A stretch of DNA of 64,000 nt, taken from NCBI RefSeq assembly GCF_002218065.1, contig NZ_BDUB01000001.1, positions 755,567-819,566 on the forward strand, in the 5' to 3' direction. Below the pieces are notes generated by a model. The model ran no database searches and was not told the origin of the DNA. It saw only the letters and a program-made list of their open reading frames with translations. Numbering within the stretch: position 1 is the stretch's first letter; each line of letters starts with the position of its first letter. Source of the stretch: Nodularia sp. NIES-3585 (GTDB taxonomy: Bacteria; Cyanobacteriota; Cyanobacteriia; Cyanobacteriales; Nostocaceae). The position numbers and the translations under genes are program-made. This document shows, one piece after another, positions 9,811-19,458 of this stretch.

Positions 9811-10266
9811 ATGATTGGTAATTTTTCAAGACCTTTACTAGTAATTGAAGATAGCGACGAAGACTTTGAAGCTTTGTGTCGCATCATGGAAAAACAATCT
9901 GTTGCCAATCCGGTATTTCGCTGTAGCGATGGTGATGAAGCCCTAGACTTTATTTACCATACTGGGACTTACAATAATTGCCAAAAATTTCCTCGTCCAG
10001 CGATTATTTTACTCGACCTAAATTTGCCAGGAACTGATGGGAGAGAAGTTTTAGAGCAAATCAAGCAGGATGAAGATATTAGATATATTCCTGTAGTTGT
10101 GTTTACTACATCATCTAATCCTAAAGATATAGAAATATGTTACAGATATTGCGTTGCTAGTTATATGTTGAAACCAATTGATATTAATAGATTAGTGGAG
10201 ACTATTCAAAGTTTCATCACTTATTGGTTAGATATCGTAATCCTCCCTGATGCTGTTAACAACTAG
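9811..10266 (+). CDS. Rcp-type response regulator (phytochrome partner)
   Basis: 151 residues from ATG at 9811, four bases after the phytochrome stop. It is a receiver-only protein of the Rcp1/RcpB type: acidic pair at residues 13-14 (LVIEDSDED), long loop ([18 protein letters not shown]), phosphoacceptor Asp69 in [17 protein letters not shown], switch Thr-Thr in [10 protein letters not shown] and Lys in YMLKPID. In cyanobacteria such proteins receive phosphate from the phytochrome encoded just before them. The next gene begins two bases after its stop, so the signal probably passes among three co-made proteins. A longer frame opening at 9763 lies inside the phytochrome gene and is not needed. 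Confidence 0.93.
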   Translation: MIGNFSRPLLVIEDSDEDFEALCRIMEKQSVANPVFRCSDGDEALDFIYHTGTYNNCQKFPRPAIILLDLNLPGTDGREVLEQIKQDEDIRYIPVVVFTTSSNPKDIEICYRYCVASYMLKPIDINRLVETIQSFITYWLDIVILPDAVNN

Positions 10267-10268
10267 TT

Positions 10269-12959
10269 ATGGCGCAACTGCTAACTGTTTTAATTGTCGA
10301 TGATTCTCCGGAAGACCGCCAGGCTTATCGTCGTTATCTGCTGCAAGACCAGGAATACAGTTATACAATTCTCGAAGAAGAATCGGGAGAAGGAGCGTTG
10401 ACATTATGTGAACAGTTTCAGCCTGATGCTATTTTATTAGACTTCTTACTGCCAGACTTGGATGGTTTGGAATTTATGGCGGAATTAAAACAGCAATCAC
10501 AGCAAACCATCCCAGCCGTGATTATGTTAACTGGTTATGGTAACGAAGCTGTGGCAGTACAGGCAATGAAAAGCGGTGTTCAAGACTATTTAGTAAAAGG
10601 ACAAACCACTGGGGAGTATTTGCGCTCAACTATTCACTCGGCAATTAAAAATGCTCAACTCAGTCAAGAGTTGCAACGCAGTGAAGAACGTTTCCGCACC
10701 TCTGTGGAGAATATGCTGGATTGTTTTGGCATTTTTTCGGCTGTGCGTCATCAGTCCGGCCAAATCCTCCAGTTTCGGGTGGATTATATGAACGCCGCAG
10801 CTGATGAATTTAGCCTGATGACTTCAGGAGAACAGGGCGAATATCTGTGCAAAATCCTGCTGAATATGCGAGAAAATGGTTTATTTGAAGAATGTTGCCA
10901 AGTTATAAAAACGGGTCAGCCTTTAGTTAAAGAATCAGTTGTTTACACTTCCTTGAATAGTAAACAGCAATCAACCAGAGTAATTGATATTCGCATCACC
11001 AAAATGGGGGATGGCTTCGTTGCTGCTTGGCGAGATGTGACCGAAAAAAAATGGGCGGAAGCAAAATTACGAGAAAGTCAGCAGTTCATCGCCCGCATTG
11101 CTGATACTACACCGGGAATTTTGTACGTTTATGATTTACTCGAACAGCAGAATGTCTATACCAATAGTCAGGTAATTAACTTACTTGGTTATACTTGCCA
11201 ACAAATTCAAGGTGTGGGTTCTGAGTTTTTGTCATCTCTAATGCATCCTGAAGATTGGGCGCGATTTATTGAACATCTGCAACTGATTAATGCGGCTGAT
11301 GATGGTGACATTTTGGAATTTGAATATCGGATGCGACACGCCAATGGCGAATGGCTGTGGTTTTTTAGTCGCGATACTGTATTCAACCGAAATGTTGATG
11401 GTTCGCCGCGTCAGATTGTGGGTACTGCTTTTGATATAAGTGCGCGTAAGCAAGTAGAGGAACAGCTACGTTTAAGCAACGAGCGTTTCCATCTAGCAGC
11501 AGCAGCAGTAAATTGTCTAATTTATGACCGGGATATTAAAAACAATACTGTGACCAGAACTGAGGGGTTAACCCAGATTTTGGGCTACTCTTTAGAAGAA
11601 GCCGATGCCAGGCCTGAATGGTGGATAGAGAAGATTCATCCCGAAGATAGTGAAATACTAAACAACCAGTTTACAGATGTTTTTGACTGTAAAAATTATT
11701 ATACTATTGAGTATAGGATACTTCATAAAGACCAACGATATCGGTATGTATTAGATCAGGGAATTATTGTACGAGATACTCATGGTCAGATTATCCGCAC
11801 AGTTGGCAGCGTGACCGACATTAGCGAACGTAAACAGGTTGAAACAGCTCTGCGCGAAAGTGAGGAACGGTATCGTTATTTATCTAATGCCATACCACAA
11901 CTTGTCTGGATTTGCAATGTGGGCGGTGAATACGATCATGTAAATCAACGATGGTGTGAATTCACAGGACAATCGGTTGAGGAGGCGATGGGCGTTGGCT
12001 GGACAAAAGTTATACATCCTGATGATATTCCCTTAGCTATCCAGGCATGGATGAAAGCCTTGCAGACAGGAGAACCTTATGAACAGGAAATGCGCTACAA
12101 AAGATTTGACGGCAGCTATCGTTGGCATTTAGCCAGGGGTGTGCCGATGAAGAATCAGCAAGGACAGATTATGCAGTGGTTTGGCACCAGCACTGATATA
12201 GACCGTCGCAAGCAGTTAGAAGCGGAACGGGACCGACTGTTGCAGCTAGAACAAGAGGCACGCAGTACAGCCGAAAAGGCTAACCAAACTAAAGATGAGT
12301 TTGTAGCTATGGTATCTCATGACTTGCGATCGCCACTAAATGCTATTCTAGGTTGGGCAAAATTGCTGCGGACTCGTCAACTAGAACCAGAAACTGTTAC
12401 CAATGCCTTAGAAACCATTGAACGCAATGCTCAATCTCAGGCAAAACTCCTAGAAGATTTGTTAAATATGTCCCGCATTCTCCGGGGTCAGTTGCAGTTG
12501 GAAGTTCGCCCAGTCAATCTGGTGAACATTGTCAAAGCATCTGTGGAGACTGCTTACCCATCGGCTAATGCTAAGGGCATTGATTTAGAATCTATTATTG
12601 ATGAAACTATTCCCCCAATTGTCGGGGATACTAACCGTTTGCTACAAGTTTTAGGTAATTTGCTCTCCAATGCCATTAAATTCACCCCATCTGGGGGACG
12701 AGTGGAAGTGCGCCTAGCAAAAGGTGATAATTCCTCAATCCTGATTCAGACCAGTGACACAGGTCTGGGTATCAAACCGGAATTTTTGCCTCACGTGTTT
12801 GAAAGATATCGTCAGGCAGATTGTACTTCCAGACATAGTGGTTTAGGTTTGGGTTTAGCGATCGCTCGTCATCTAGTAGAATTACACGGAGGTACTATTC
12901 AAGCACATAGCCAGGGCGAAGGACTAGGCTCTACTTTTACTATCACTTTACCTGTGTAG
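10269..12959 (+). CDS. hybrid sensor histidine kinase, receiver-PAS repeats-kinase
   Basis: 896 residues. An N-terminal receiver (VLIVDDSPEDRQ; phosphoacceptor region AILLDFLLPDLDG near 50-62; Lys in YLVKGQ) is followed by four PAS/PAC units at about 140-260, 268-400, 405-525 and 530-655 (PAC-like ends such as GTAFDISARKQVEEQL, GSVTDISERKQVETAL and GTSTDIDRRKQLEAER). Then come the HisKA H-box AMVSHDLRSPLNAILG and the ATPase boxes VLGNLLSNAIKFT, TSDTGLGIKP and GLGLGLAIAR. No transmembrane segment is seen, so it is cytosolic. It follows the Rcp-type gene by two bases. The receiver-first architecture suggests it takes input from the phytochrome branch; that is inference. Confidence 0.93.
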   Translation: MAQLLTVLIVDDSPEDRQAYRRYLLQDQEYSYTILEEESGEGALTLCEQFQPDAILLDFLLPDLDGLEFMAELKQQSQQTIPAVIMLTGYGNEAVAVQAMKSGVQDYLVKGQTTGEYLRSTIHSAIKNAQLSQELQRSEERFRTSVENMLDCFGIFSAVRHQSGQILQFRVDYMNAAADEFSLMTSGEQGEYLCKILLNMRENGLFEECCQVIKTGQPLVKESVVYTSLNSKQQSTRVIDIRITKMGDGFVAAWRDVTEKKWAEAKLRESQQFIARIADTTPGILYVYDLLEQQNVYTNSQVINLLGYTCQQIQGVGSEFLSSLMHPEDWARFIEHLQLINAADDGDILEFEYRMRHANGEWLWFFSRDTVFNRNVDGSPRQIVGTAFDISARKQVEEQLRLSNERFHLAAAAVNCLIYDRDIKNNTVTRTEGLTQILGYSLEEADARPEWWIEKIHPEDSEILNNQFTDVFDCKNYYTIEYRILHKDQRYRYVLDQGIIVRDTHGQIIRTVGSVTDISERKQVETALRESEERYRYLSNAIPQLVWICNVGGEYDHVNQRWCEFTGQSVEEAMGVGWTKVIHPDDIPLAIQAWMKALQTGEPYEQEMRYKRFDGSYRWHLARGVPMKNQQGQIMQWFGTSTDIDRRKQLEAERDRLLQLEQEARSTAEKANQTKDEFVAMVSHDLRSPLNAILGWAKLLRTRQLEPETVTNALETIERNAQSQAKLLEDLLNMSRILRGQLQLEVRPVNLVNIVKASVETAYPSANAKGIDLESIIDETIPPIVGDTNRLLQVLGNLLSNAIKFTPSGGRVEVRLAKGDNSSILIQTSDTGLGIKPEFLPHVFERYRQADCTSRHSGLGLGLAIARHLVELHGGTIQAHSQGEGLGSTFTITLPV

Positions 12960-12970
12960 CTTTTCGGTAA

Positions 12971-14179
12971 TTACTTACTAACTATAGTGATAAAATCTTT
13001 CACTGATCCCAAAGAGTAGTCCTTTAATTTAAAGTCAGCAAAAGGTTTATTTTCTAGCCTATCCCGTAAAGCTTCATCGATAATTACACCTTCTGATTCT
13101 GGTTTAACACCAATAATCATTACACTTCTTTGGTATGTAGTTAAATCCTGATTTTCCTGACAATTACTGGCTTGAAATTGACCAAGATTTAATAAGCGAT
13201 AACCTTTAACACTGGGTGTATTGCTAAATAAATTTGTTGCTAAACGTTGAACTTCTTGAGCGCGTTCTAAAGCCTTGCGTTGTTGAACGGCTAGGTTACC
13301 CCCACAAGCAGCGATACCTACAGAAATAATTTCACTGGGTTCTGCCATTATTTGCTGTATACCTTCTTGATCTAATTTCAACTTTAAAACATCAAGACTA
13401 ATAATTTGATCATTATGTTGAATTTGAAAATTACTCCCAGCTAGCCATTTATATTCAACCGATAAAACAGCGATATTAAATTGAGCAATTTTACCTTGAC
13501 TATCCATACCTTCCTCATAGGGAAAGTAATGAATCTTACCTTTTTTTTGCGGTGATTGTGCTGAGGTTCCCAAAGTAGCAAACTTGGGCGAATGTGTGCC
13601 TAAAGCTGTTAAACTCAGTAAACCCAAAGAAACTAACAAGGCTGTAAATAAAGCTATTAAAGGTACTTTTTCGGAATGCTTCGCTGATGCTGGTAAAGTC
13701 ATATGAGTTTTAGACCTACCTACCACATTTGCAGGTATCAATTGTTTTAACCAGTCTACAGCTTGTGATGGATAAATGAAGCTCTCGTGCTGCTTTAACC
13801 ACACATCCAAGTGAGGCTGGTCAATTTTTTCCATGACTATGCAGTGCAGAACCAAACCATTTCTAGTTTGATACTGAAAATAACCTTCAAATCGGGGAAT
13901 ATCGGGATGATTCAGATGTTCTAACAGTGATGCTTCTTGGCAAAACAGTTCTACTGCTTGGGAGTCCTGCGATAACTCTTGATTGAGTACCTTGAGAAGT
14001 TTTGGTGTGTTTTGTTCATCTGCTACATAGACTTTGCTAAAATCAGGTTTGTCACTCAACAAACTTATCACCCGATAACGTCCTAAAAGTTCCAATGGGG
14101 AACCACAACTTTTACAAAAACGGTCTTGATTATCCGGGTGATAGGGTTGAGGACAAACTGGATTAATACAAAGGCTCAT
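12971..14179 (-). CDS. zinc-ribbon / truncated kinase-like membrane protein (pseudokinase)
   Basis: 402 residues. The start has a four-Cys zinc ribbon (Cys4, Cys9, Cys22, Cys25) as in many cyanobacterial Ser/Thr kinases. It is followed by a kinase N-lobe (RYRVISLLSDKPDFSKVYVAD, LLKVL with the likely Lys, a Glu helix with CQEASLLEHLNHPDIPRF, hinge IVMEKID). The sequence then breaks off at AVDWLKQLI, exactly where a full kinase would continue to HRDxKxxN and DFG; neither motif is present. Next comes a membrane helix (PLIALFTALLVSLGLLSLTAL) and a C-terminal domain of unknown type (about 230-402). It therefore cannot phosphorylate in the usual way. It is convergent with the hybrid kinase, 11 bases apart. 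Confidence 0.75.
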   Translation of the reverse strand: MSLCINPVCPQPYHPDNQDRFCKSCGSPLELLGRYRVISLLSDKPDFSKVYVADEQNTPKLLKVLNQELSQDSQAVELFCQEASLLEHLNHPDIPRFEGYFQYQTRNGLVLHCIVMEKIDQPHLDVWLKQHESFIYPSQAVDWLKQLIPANVVGRSKTHMTLPASAKHSEKVPLIALFTALLVSLGLLSLTALGTHSPKFATLGTSAQSPQKKGKIHYFPYEEGMDSQGKIAQFNIAVLSVEYKWLAGSNFQIQHNDQIISLDVLKLKLDQEGIQQIMAEPSEIISVGIAACGGNLAVQQRKALERAQEVQRLATNLFSNTPSVKGYRLLNLGQFQASNCQENQDLTTYQRSVMIIGVKPESEGVIIDEALRDRLENKPFADFKLKDYSLGSVKDFITIVSK

Positions 14180-14208
14180 GATGAAATGAAGTCAAAGTCA
14201 GACTTGTT

Positions 14209-15051
14209 TTATTTACATTCTGCTAAGAATGCTGCTACAGTCCGGTTAAATGCTTCAGGTTGAGTCAAAAATGGCCAATGATTTCCAGGAACTTGGCAAA
14301 GACGAAAATTTTTCAGGTGGGTTTTGTAAGGTTTGATTTGCCAATTTTGACGGTTGAGACCTGCTTCTGGCTGTACGAACAACGCCGGGGTATCAACAGG
14401 GTAAATAAAACCGGGTACACACATCACGTCTGAAAAAATGCGATCGCGGGCAGCTATAGTAAATTTACTACCCCAACTACCATCAAGTTTTTGTTCAATT
14501 CCGGCTTGAAATACTTGCTGTTGTAAGGTAGTCCATCCCTCATATTGCTTTAACTGACGCGCCTGTGCTTCGGCTTCTGCGTAACTAGCAAAAGGACCCA
14601 TACCTTTGAGAAAAGATAAGTAACGGTATAGCAGGGGAAAAGTTAACCGCAATAAGCTAGGCATTTTCCAAATAAAAATCGGGTCAACCAGTACCATACT
14701 GCGTAAACGGGCTGGATTTGTTCTCGCCCAGATAGCGGCTAGTTTGCCAGTCCAGGAGTGACTGACAACGTGTGCAGAAGACCATCCCAGATGATCCATC
14801 AGCGCTTCCAGGTCAGCGATCGCACTTTCAAAGCTATAATCATCTTCTGGCTTACTGCTTTCACCATGACCACGCATATCTGGCGCAATTATATGATAGT
14901 CCGCAGCTAGGTCATCTCCCAAGCCAGACCAGACCAGGGCATTATCAGCTAAACCGTGTAACAGCAGTAAAGGTTCTTCACCTTGGTTCCACTCTAAATA
15001 GGAAAGTTCGATATCAGGTTTCGATAAAGTTTGACGTAAAGGCATCGTCAT
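14209..15051 (-). CDS. alpha/beta-hydrolase fold protein
   Basis: 280 residues with the alpha/beta-hydrolase pattern: oxyanion HGLADNALVW near residues 32-41, DMRGHGESSKP near 57-67, nucleophile elbow HVVSHSWTGKLAA (the usual G-x-S-x-G has Ser at the first Gly position), a cap region around 140-200, and the catalytic His in PGNHWPFL. The catalytic acid is probably the Asp of VDPIF or in VDTPALFVQ. Substrate is unknown; esterases, haloperoxidase-like proteins and dehalogenases share this layout. It lies 29 bases upstream of the pseudokinase gene on the same strand and may be co-transcribed with it. Start ATG at 15051. Confidence 0.85.
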   Translation of the reverse strand: MTMPLRQTLSKPDIELSYLEWNQGEEPLLLLHGLADNALVWSGLGDDLAADYHIIAPDMRGHGESSKPEDDYSFESAIADLEALMDHLGWSSAHVVSHSWTGKLAAIWARTNPARLRSMVLVDPIFIWKMPSLLRLTFPLLYRYLSFLKGMGPFASYAEAEAQARQLKQYEGWTTLQQQVFQAGIEQKLDGSWGSKFTIAARDRIFSDVMCVPGFIYPVDTPALFVQPEAGLNRQNWQIKPYKTHLKNFRLCQVPGNHWPFLTQPEAFNRTVAAFLAECK

Positions 15052-15274
15052 TAATCTTTACAACACAATTATTCGGTTTATAACACTTCTCTCTAGAATA
15101 GGTCAGCTGAAAACAGCTATTTTGCATATTCAAATTAGATTACTCTCTTGTAGAGTGGGCATCTTGACCGCCTATACTTTGCAAGTTAAATGCCGATTAG
15201 CTGACACAGAACAATGAATAAACCTGTACCTAGTAGATGAGAAAATGGTATAATTAGGAAGTTTAACCACCAAT

Positions 15275-15463
15275 TTATTTAAATTTTTTAGATTTGGAAA
15301 TATAGTTATGTAAGGTTACAAAAAACATGAGAGTATAACTTGTATAAATAGCAATGCTGAAAGTAACAAAGGCAGGTAAATTAAGCCTTCTAATGATTAT
15401 TACTGTGGCAATACTAAAAATTATACTAGCTAAAAAAGCTAATAAATCTTTATTCAAAACCAT
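15275..15463 (-). CDS. small two-helix membrane protein, hypothetical
   Basis: 62 residues with two hydrophobic segments (about 7-24, LAFLASIIFSIATVIII, and 30-50, FVTFSIAIYTSYTLMFFV) and a basic C-terminal tail KSKKFK, giving a hairpin topology. The ribosome site AGGAG directly abuts the ATG at 15463, which is too close; the in-frame TTG six bases further on (15457) has ideal spacing and may be the real start. No family is recognised. Flanked by AT-rich DNA. Confidence 0.45.
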   Translation of the reverse strand: MVLNKDLLAFLASIIFSIATVIIIRRLNLPAFVTFSIAIYTSYTLMFFVTLHNYISKSKKFK

Positions 15464-15735
15464 CTCCTAAATATTAGTGATTACGACTTAATTCACTAAT
15501 ACTTGATTGATGAGTCTAAATACCGTAAACAATGTTACGTACCAACCTGTTTGCCAGTTTATTTAGATTAGTTTTATTATTTGCCAGAAAATGATGTTTT
15601 TTAAGTTTAAATGAACAACAGAAATATCCCTGATTAAAGAATTCGGGAATCTGAGCATATCAGTGTTTGCAATAGTTCCTAACTTATTCTAATACTAAAG
15701 TAGGTGTATTTATTCCATAAGGGAAGCTTGACGAT

Positions 15736-17886
15736 ATGTATCTCTGTCTCTGGCCTGGTAAACCCTATCCTTTAGGAGCAACTTGGGATGGTAAAGGCAC
15801 TAACTTTGCGCTATTTTCGGAAAATGCTACAGGAGTTGAATTGTGCCTGTTTGACCAGCAAGAGCGAGAAACTAGACTAGTTCTCACAGAAATTAGTAAC
15901 TTCACTTGGCATTGTTACGTCCCTTCTATTGTCCCTGGTCAGCGATACGGATTTAGGGTACACGGCCCCTTTAACCCCCAACAAGGGCATCGCTTTAACC
16001 CTAATAAGCTGCTTATAGACCCTTACGCCAAGGCAATTGACGGTGAAATTGGTTTTGGGGAAGAAATTTTTGGTTATCGCTGGGATGACCCTCAAGAAGA
16101 TTTGGGATTTTCGGAACTAGATGACGCGCACCTCGTACCAAAAGCGGTGGTAGTGGATGAGTCCTTTGACTGGGAAGGGGATGAACTGCTGCAAACCCCT
16201 TGGCACGAAACGGTAATTTATGAAACCCACGTCAAAGGTTTTACCAAACTACACACAGAAATTCCTGCCAAGCTGCGAGGAACCTATGCTGGACTGGCTC
16301 ATCCCGCTAGTATTTCCCATCTTCAGTCTCTGGGTGTAACGGCTGTGGAATTGATGCCTATCCATCATTATCTGGCATATCCGCGACACTTGTACGATAC
16401 AGGGCTGAGAAATTATTGGGGTTATGACTCTATTTGCTATTTGGCTCCCTACCACGGCTACAGTGCCAATTCTGGTCATGGACAGCAGGTGAAAGAGTTT
16501 AAGCAGATGGTAAAGGCACTACACAAAGCCGGAATGGAGGTGATTTTAGATGTGGTTTACAACCATACAGGGGAAGGTAATAATTTAGGGCCAACCTTAT
16601 CTCTGCGGGGTATAGATAATAAATCTTATTATCGCCTAGTGGATGGTAATGCTCGTTATTATATGGACTTCACCGGCTGCGGAAACTCATTGAATGTCCG
16701 CCATCCCCAGGTGCTGAAACTAATTATGGATAGTCTGCGCTACTGGGTGCTGGAAATGCACGTTGATGGTTTTCGTTTTGACTTAGCCTCGGCTCTGGCG
16801 CGGGAACTCTACGCAGTTGACCGGCTGGCAGCTTTCTTTGATATTATTCACCAAGACCCGGTTTTAGCTGAGGTAAAATTGATTGCCGAACCTTGGGATG
16901 TAGGTGAAGGTGGCTATCAAGTAGGTGAATTTCCTCTGCTGTGGTCGGAATGGAATGGTAGGTATAGAGATACTGTGCGAGACTTCTGGCGCGGCGAAGA
17001 TAGTAGTTTGGCAGAGTTTGCCTATCGGTTTACGGGTAGTTCTGACTTGTATCAGTTAAACGGACGCAATCCTAGCGCTAGTATTAACTTTATCACAGCC
17101 CACGATGGTTTTACTCTCAATGATTTAGTGAGTTACAACCACAAGCATAATGAGGCGAATGAGGAAAATAGTAGAGATGGGGAAAATCATAATCGCTCTT
17201 GGAACTGTGGCGCAGAAGGGGAAACTGATGATCCGGTAGTCAGAAAGTTGCGGAAACAGCAACGGCGAAACTTTCTCGCTACTTTAATGCTTTCCCAAGG
17301 TGTACCGATGCTGGTGATGGGTGACGAAATGGGGCGAACTCAAGGAGGTAACAATAACCCCTACTGTCAAGATAATGAAGTTTCCTGGTTAGACTGGGAT
17401 TTACCAGAAGAAAATGAGGCGCTATTAGATTTCACGCGTCAGCTGATTGACTTTCGCCGCAAGCATCCAGTTTTTCGCAGACGCAAGTGGTTCCAAGGTA
17501 GAGCTATCCACGGTTCAGGGGTACATGATATTGGTTGGTTCAATCCCGATGGGACGCAGATGACAGAAGAACAGTGGAATAAAGGTTTTACTAAGGCGAT
17601 TGGGATCTTTATGAATGGTGAAGAAATAGCCACCCCTGGGCCACGGGGGGAACGAATTATGGATGATTCCTTCTTGTGGTTCTTTAACGCTCACCATGAG
17701 ATGTTGGAGTTCGTTATTCCTAAAGGGTTACAGAGTTGGGAGTGGCTGACGGTGATTGATACAACTAAGCCGCGCTTTGTCCAACGGGGCAAACGTTACA
17801 TTGATGATAAACCAATTCCAGTGGCAGGGCGATCGCTTGTGGTTTTACAGCGTTTGGGTAGAGCTTTATTTGAGGATGAAGAATAA
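15736..17886 (+). CDS. glgX: glycogen debranching enzyme, isoamylase type
   Basis: 716 residues, usual size for GlgX (glycoside hydrolase family 13, isoamylase subgroup), which cleaves alpha-1,6 branches in glycogen. An N-terminal CBM48-like domain ([20 protein letters not shown]) leads into the catalytic barrel with conserved regions [18 protein letters not shown] (nucleophile Asp), LIAEPWD (acid Glu) and FITAHDGFT (second Asp). It begins with ATG at 15736 and stands alone. A second, unrelated debranching enzyme lies at 57141-59138, so the organism has two routes for branch removal. Confidence 0.96.
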   Translation: MYLCLWPGKPYPLGATWDGKGTNFALFSENATGVELCLFDQQERETRLVLTEISNFTWHCYVPSIVPGQRYGFRVHGPFNPQQGHRFNPNKLLIDPYAKAIDGEIGFGEEIFGYRWDDPQEDLGFSELDDAHLVPKAVVVDESFDWEGDELLQTPWHETVIYETHVKGFTKLHTEIPAKLRGTYAGLAHPASISHLQSLGVTAVELMPIHHYLAYPRHLYDTGLRNYWGYDSICYLAPYHGYSANSGHGQQVKEFKQMVKALHKAGMEVILDVVYNHTGEGNNLGPTLSLRGIDNKSYYRLVDGNARYYMDFTGCGNSLNVRHPQVLKLIMDSLRYWVLEMHVDGFRFDLASALARELYAVDRLAAFFDIIHQDPVLAEVKLIAEPWDVGEGGYQVGEFPLLWSEWNGRYRDTVRDFWRGEDSSLAEFAYRFTGSSDLYQLNGRNPSASINFITAHDGFTLNDLVSYNHKHNEANEENSRDGENHNRSWNCGAEGETDDPVVRKLRKQQRRNFLATLMLSQGVPMLVMGDEMGRTQGGNNNPYCQDNEVSWLDWDLPEENEALLDFTRQLIDFRRKHPVFRRRKWFQGRAIHGSGVHDIGWFNPDGTQMTEEQWNKGFTKAIGIFMNGEEIATPGPRGERIMDDSFLWFFNAHHEMLEFVIPKGLQSWEWLTVIDTTKPRFVQRGKRYIDDKPIPVAGRSLVVLQRLGRALFEDEE

Positions 17887-18750
17887 TTAGACCTCTGCTA
17901 CGAATTTAGAGACGTTCCATGGAGCGTCTCTACAAGGGTTTGGGAAAAAGCTCAATCCTCCTAGGGAATATTTCCCATCTAAAAAGTATGAAATATTGTT
18001 TGGGAGGACTCAATCAACCCGGTCATAAAAGGTGACATCCAAACTAATAGACTGGCGTTTTTAACTAATATCGATGTCATATTTAGGTAGTATAAAATCA
18101 TCCCAAGTCCTCCAATCAAATGAACAAGTAGTGTGTATAGATTTAACTAGTTTTTGCTGCGTTATAAATTTAGTTACAAAGCATTTTAGGAAATTAGATT
18201 CCTTGTTGGTCAACGCAACTAATCAGGCATTGCTGCTGACATTATGCAAAGAGCAATGTTAAGATGTTGTCACATCTCTTGTTAAACTCAACTAATACAG
18301 CTACTAAAACCGCCGAAAAAGAAATTTTCTGACTAATAGCTTAAGTAGACTCAATATCTACATGAGTCAGGTTTAAAGGACATATACTGCAATACCGGAA
18401 CTTGAAGCCCAGGAGATTCCCCTAAGTTTTTCGCGAGGCTAGGTTAGAATATATCTACGCCTTAGCCTGCTATTTTCAACTTTGCTAAATAAGAACAAAA
18501 GCAGAATTACTAGATTTGCTTTCTAGCAGAAATTGTATTAAGATATACAAAATTCTTTTGCTGTTGACCAGCAATGGTCAGGCAAAACTCAAACATGAGA
18601 CTACGAAAAGTCTTTGCTATTCAATTATATAATCAGTATATCAAGAAAATCGTTGACGGCACACAAATTTTAGACTATTTTTTAACTTTTATTTTTACCT
18701 TCAGGAGAAACCCTGTTTATTCGTCGTGAGAAACATAGTTAAATAGTTAA
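17887..18750. other. long intergenic region, no supported gene
   Basis: This 864-base stretch between glgX and the HAD gene starts with a palindromic repeat. A 62-codon frame at 18074-18262 and a 44-codon frame at 18595-18729 exist, but neither has a ribosome site or recognisable content. The last 200 bases should contain the promoter of the HAD gene. I see no RNA gene in it. Confidence 0.5.
17907..17932. repeat. near-perfect palindrome after glgX
   Basis: TAGAGACGTTCCATGG followed by AGCGTCTCTA is a 26-base near-palindrome of a type common in Nostoc intergenic DNA. It starts 20 bases after the glgX stop, so it may also end the transcript. A degenerate relative lies inside the hairpin at 6540-6583. 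Confidence 0.7.
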
Positions 18751-19458
18751 ATGTTGACAAGCATCAAGGCATTGAATGTGTTATCAAGTTACCGAGCCGT
18801 AATTTTTGATATGGATGGTCTGCTTTTTGATACGGAAAGTATTGCGCGATGGGCTTGGAAACAAGCTCTCAAAGATCATGGTTATATAATGAACGACGAT
18901 TTATATATGGAGTTTGTTGGGCGAGACTTGACATGGCGGGAAAAGTTACTCAAAAAAATCTATGGGGACAGTCTGCCATTTGAGTCTGTGACAGTCCAAC
19001 GCATCGAAATTGGTGATGAACGAGAATTGCGAGAAGGTCTACCAATGAAACCAGGGGTTTTAGATTTGCTTTATAGACTCAGTAATCTAGGTGTAATCAT
19101 TGGATTAGCCACAGGTACGGCTCGAACTAGAGCTATTCGACGTTTAACCAACGCGGGGATTAATCAATATTTCACCACAATTGTGACGAGTGAAGATGTT
19201 GCTGAGGGTAAACCTGCACCAGATATTTTTCTGGAAGTCAGCCGCCGCCTGAATATTGATCCTGTGCAGTGTGTGGTTTTTGAGGACTCATTTGTGGGTG
19301 TGGAAGCAGCTTTTCAGGCGGGGATGTGTCCAATTATGGTTCCCGATATCGAACAGCCGTCTATTGAAATTAGAGGTTTGGCTTATCGGGTGTTGGACTC
19401 TCTGGAGCAAGCTAGGGAATTATTAGCAGAACTATTTGGAGAACCAATCAAAAATTAA
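18751..19458 (+). CDS. HAD-superfamily hydrolase (beta-phosphoglucomutase-like phosphatase)
   Basis: 235 residues. The four HAD motifs are visible: nucleophile FDMDGLLFDTE (about 18-28), motif II in GLATGTARTRA, the Lys of EGKPAPDIF and the acidic motif FEDSFVGVEAA. The cap is of the helical class used by beta-phosphoglucomutase and related sugar-phosphate phosphatases. The exact substrate cannot be read. The stop overlaps by four bases with the stop of the convergent regulator gene, so the two genes end against each other. Confidence 0.9.
   Translation: MLTSIKALNVLSSYRAVIFDMDGLLFDTESIARWAWKQALKDHGYIMNDDLYMEFVGRDLTWREKLLKKIYGDSLPFESVTVQRIEIGDERELREGLPMKPGVLDLLYRLSNLGVIIGLATGTARTRAIRRLTNAGINQYFTTIVTSEDVAEGKPAPDIFLEVSRRLNIDPVQCVVFEDSFVGVEAAFQAGMCPIMVPDIEQPSIEIRGLAYRVLDSLEQARELLAELFGEPIKN

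Noticed and set aside
18074..18262. 62-codon frame after glgX
   Set aside because: No ribosome site, unusual composition and no known pattern; it lies in a long region that looks non-coding.
18595..18729. 44-codon frame just ahead of the HAD gene
   Set aside because: No Shine-Dalgarno sequence and no family resemblance; more probably the leader of the HAD gene.
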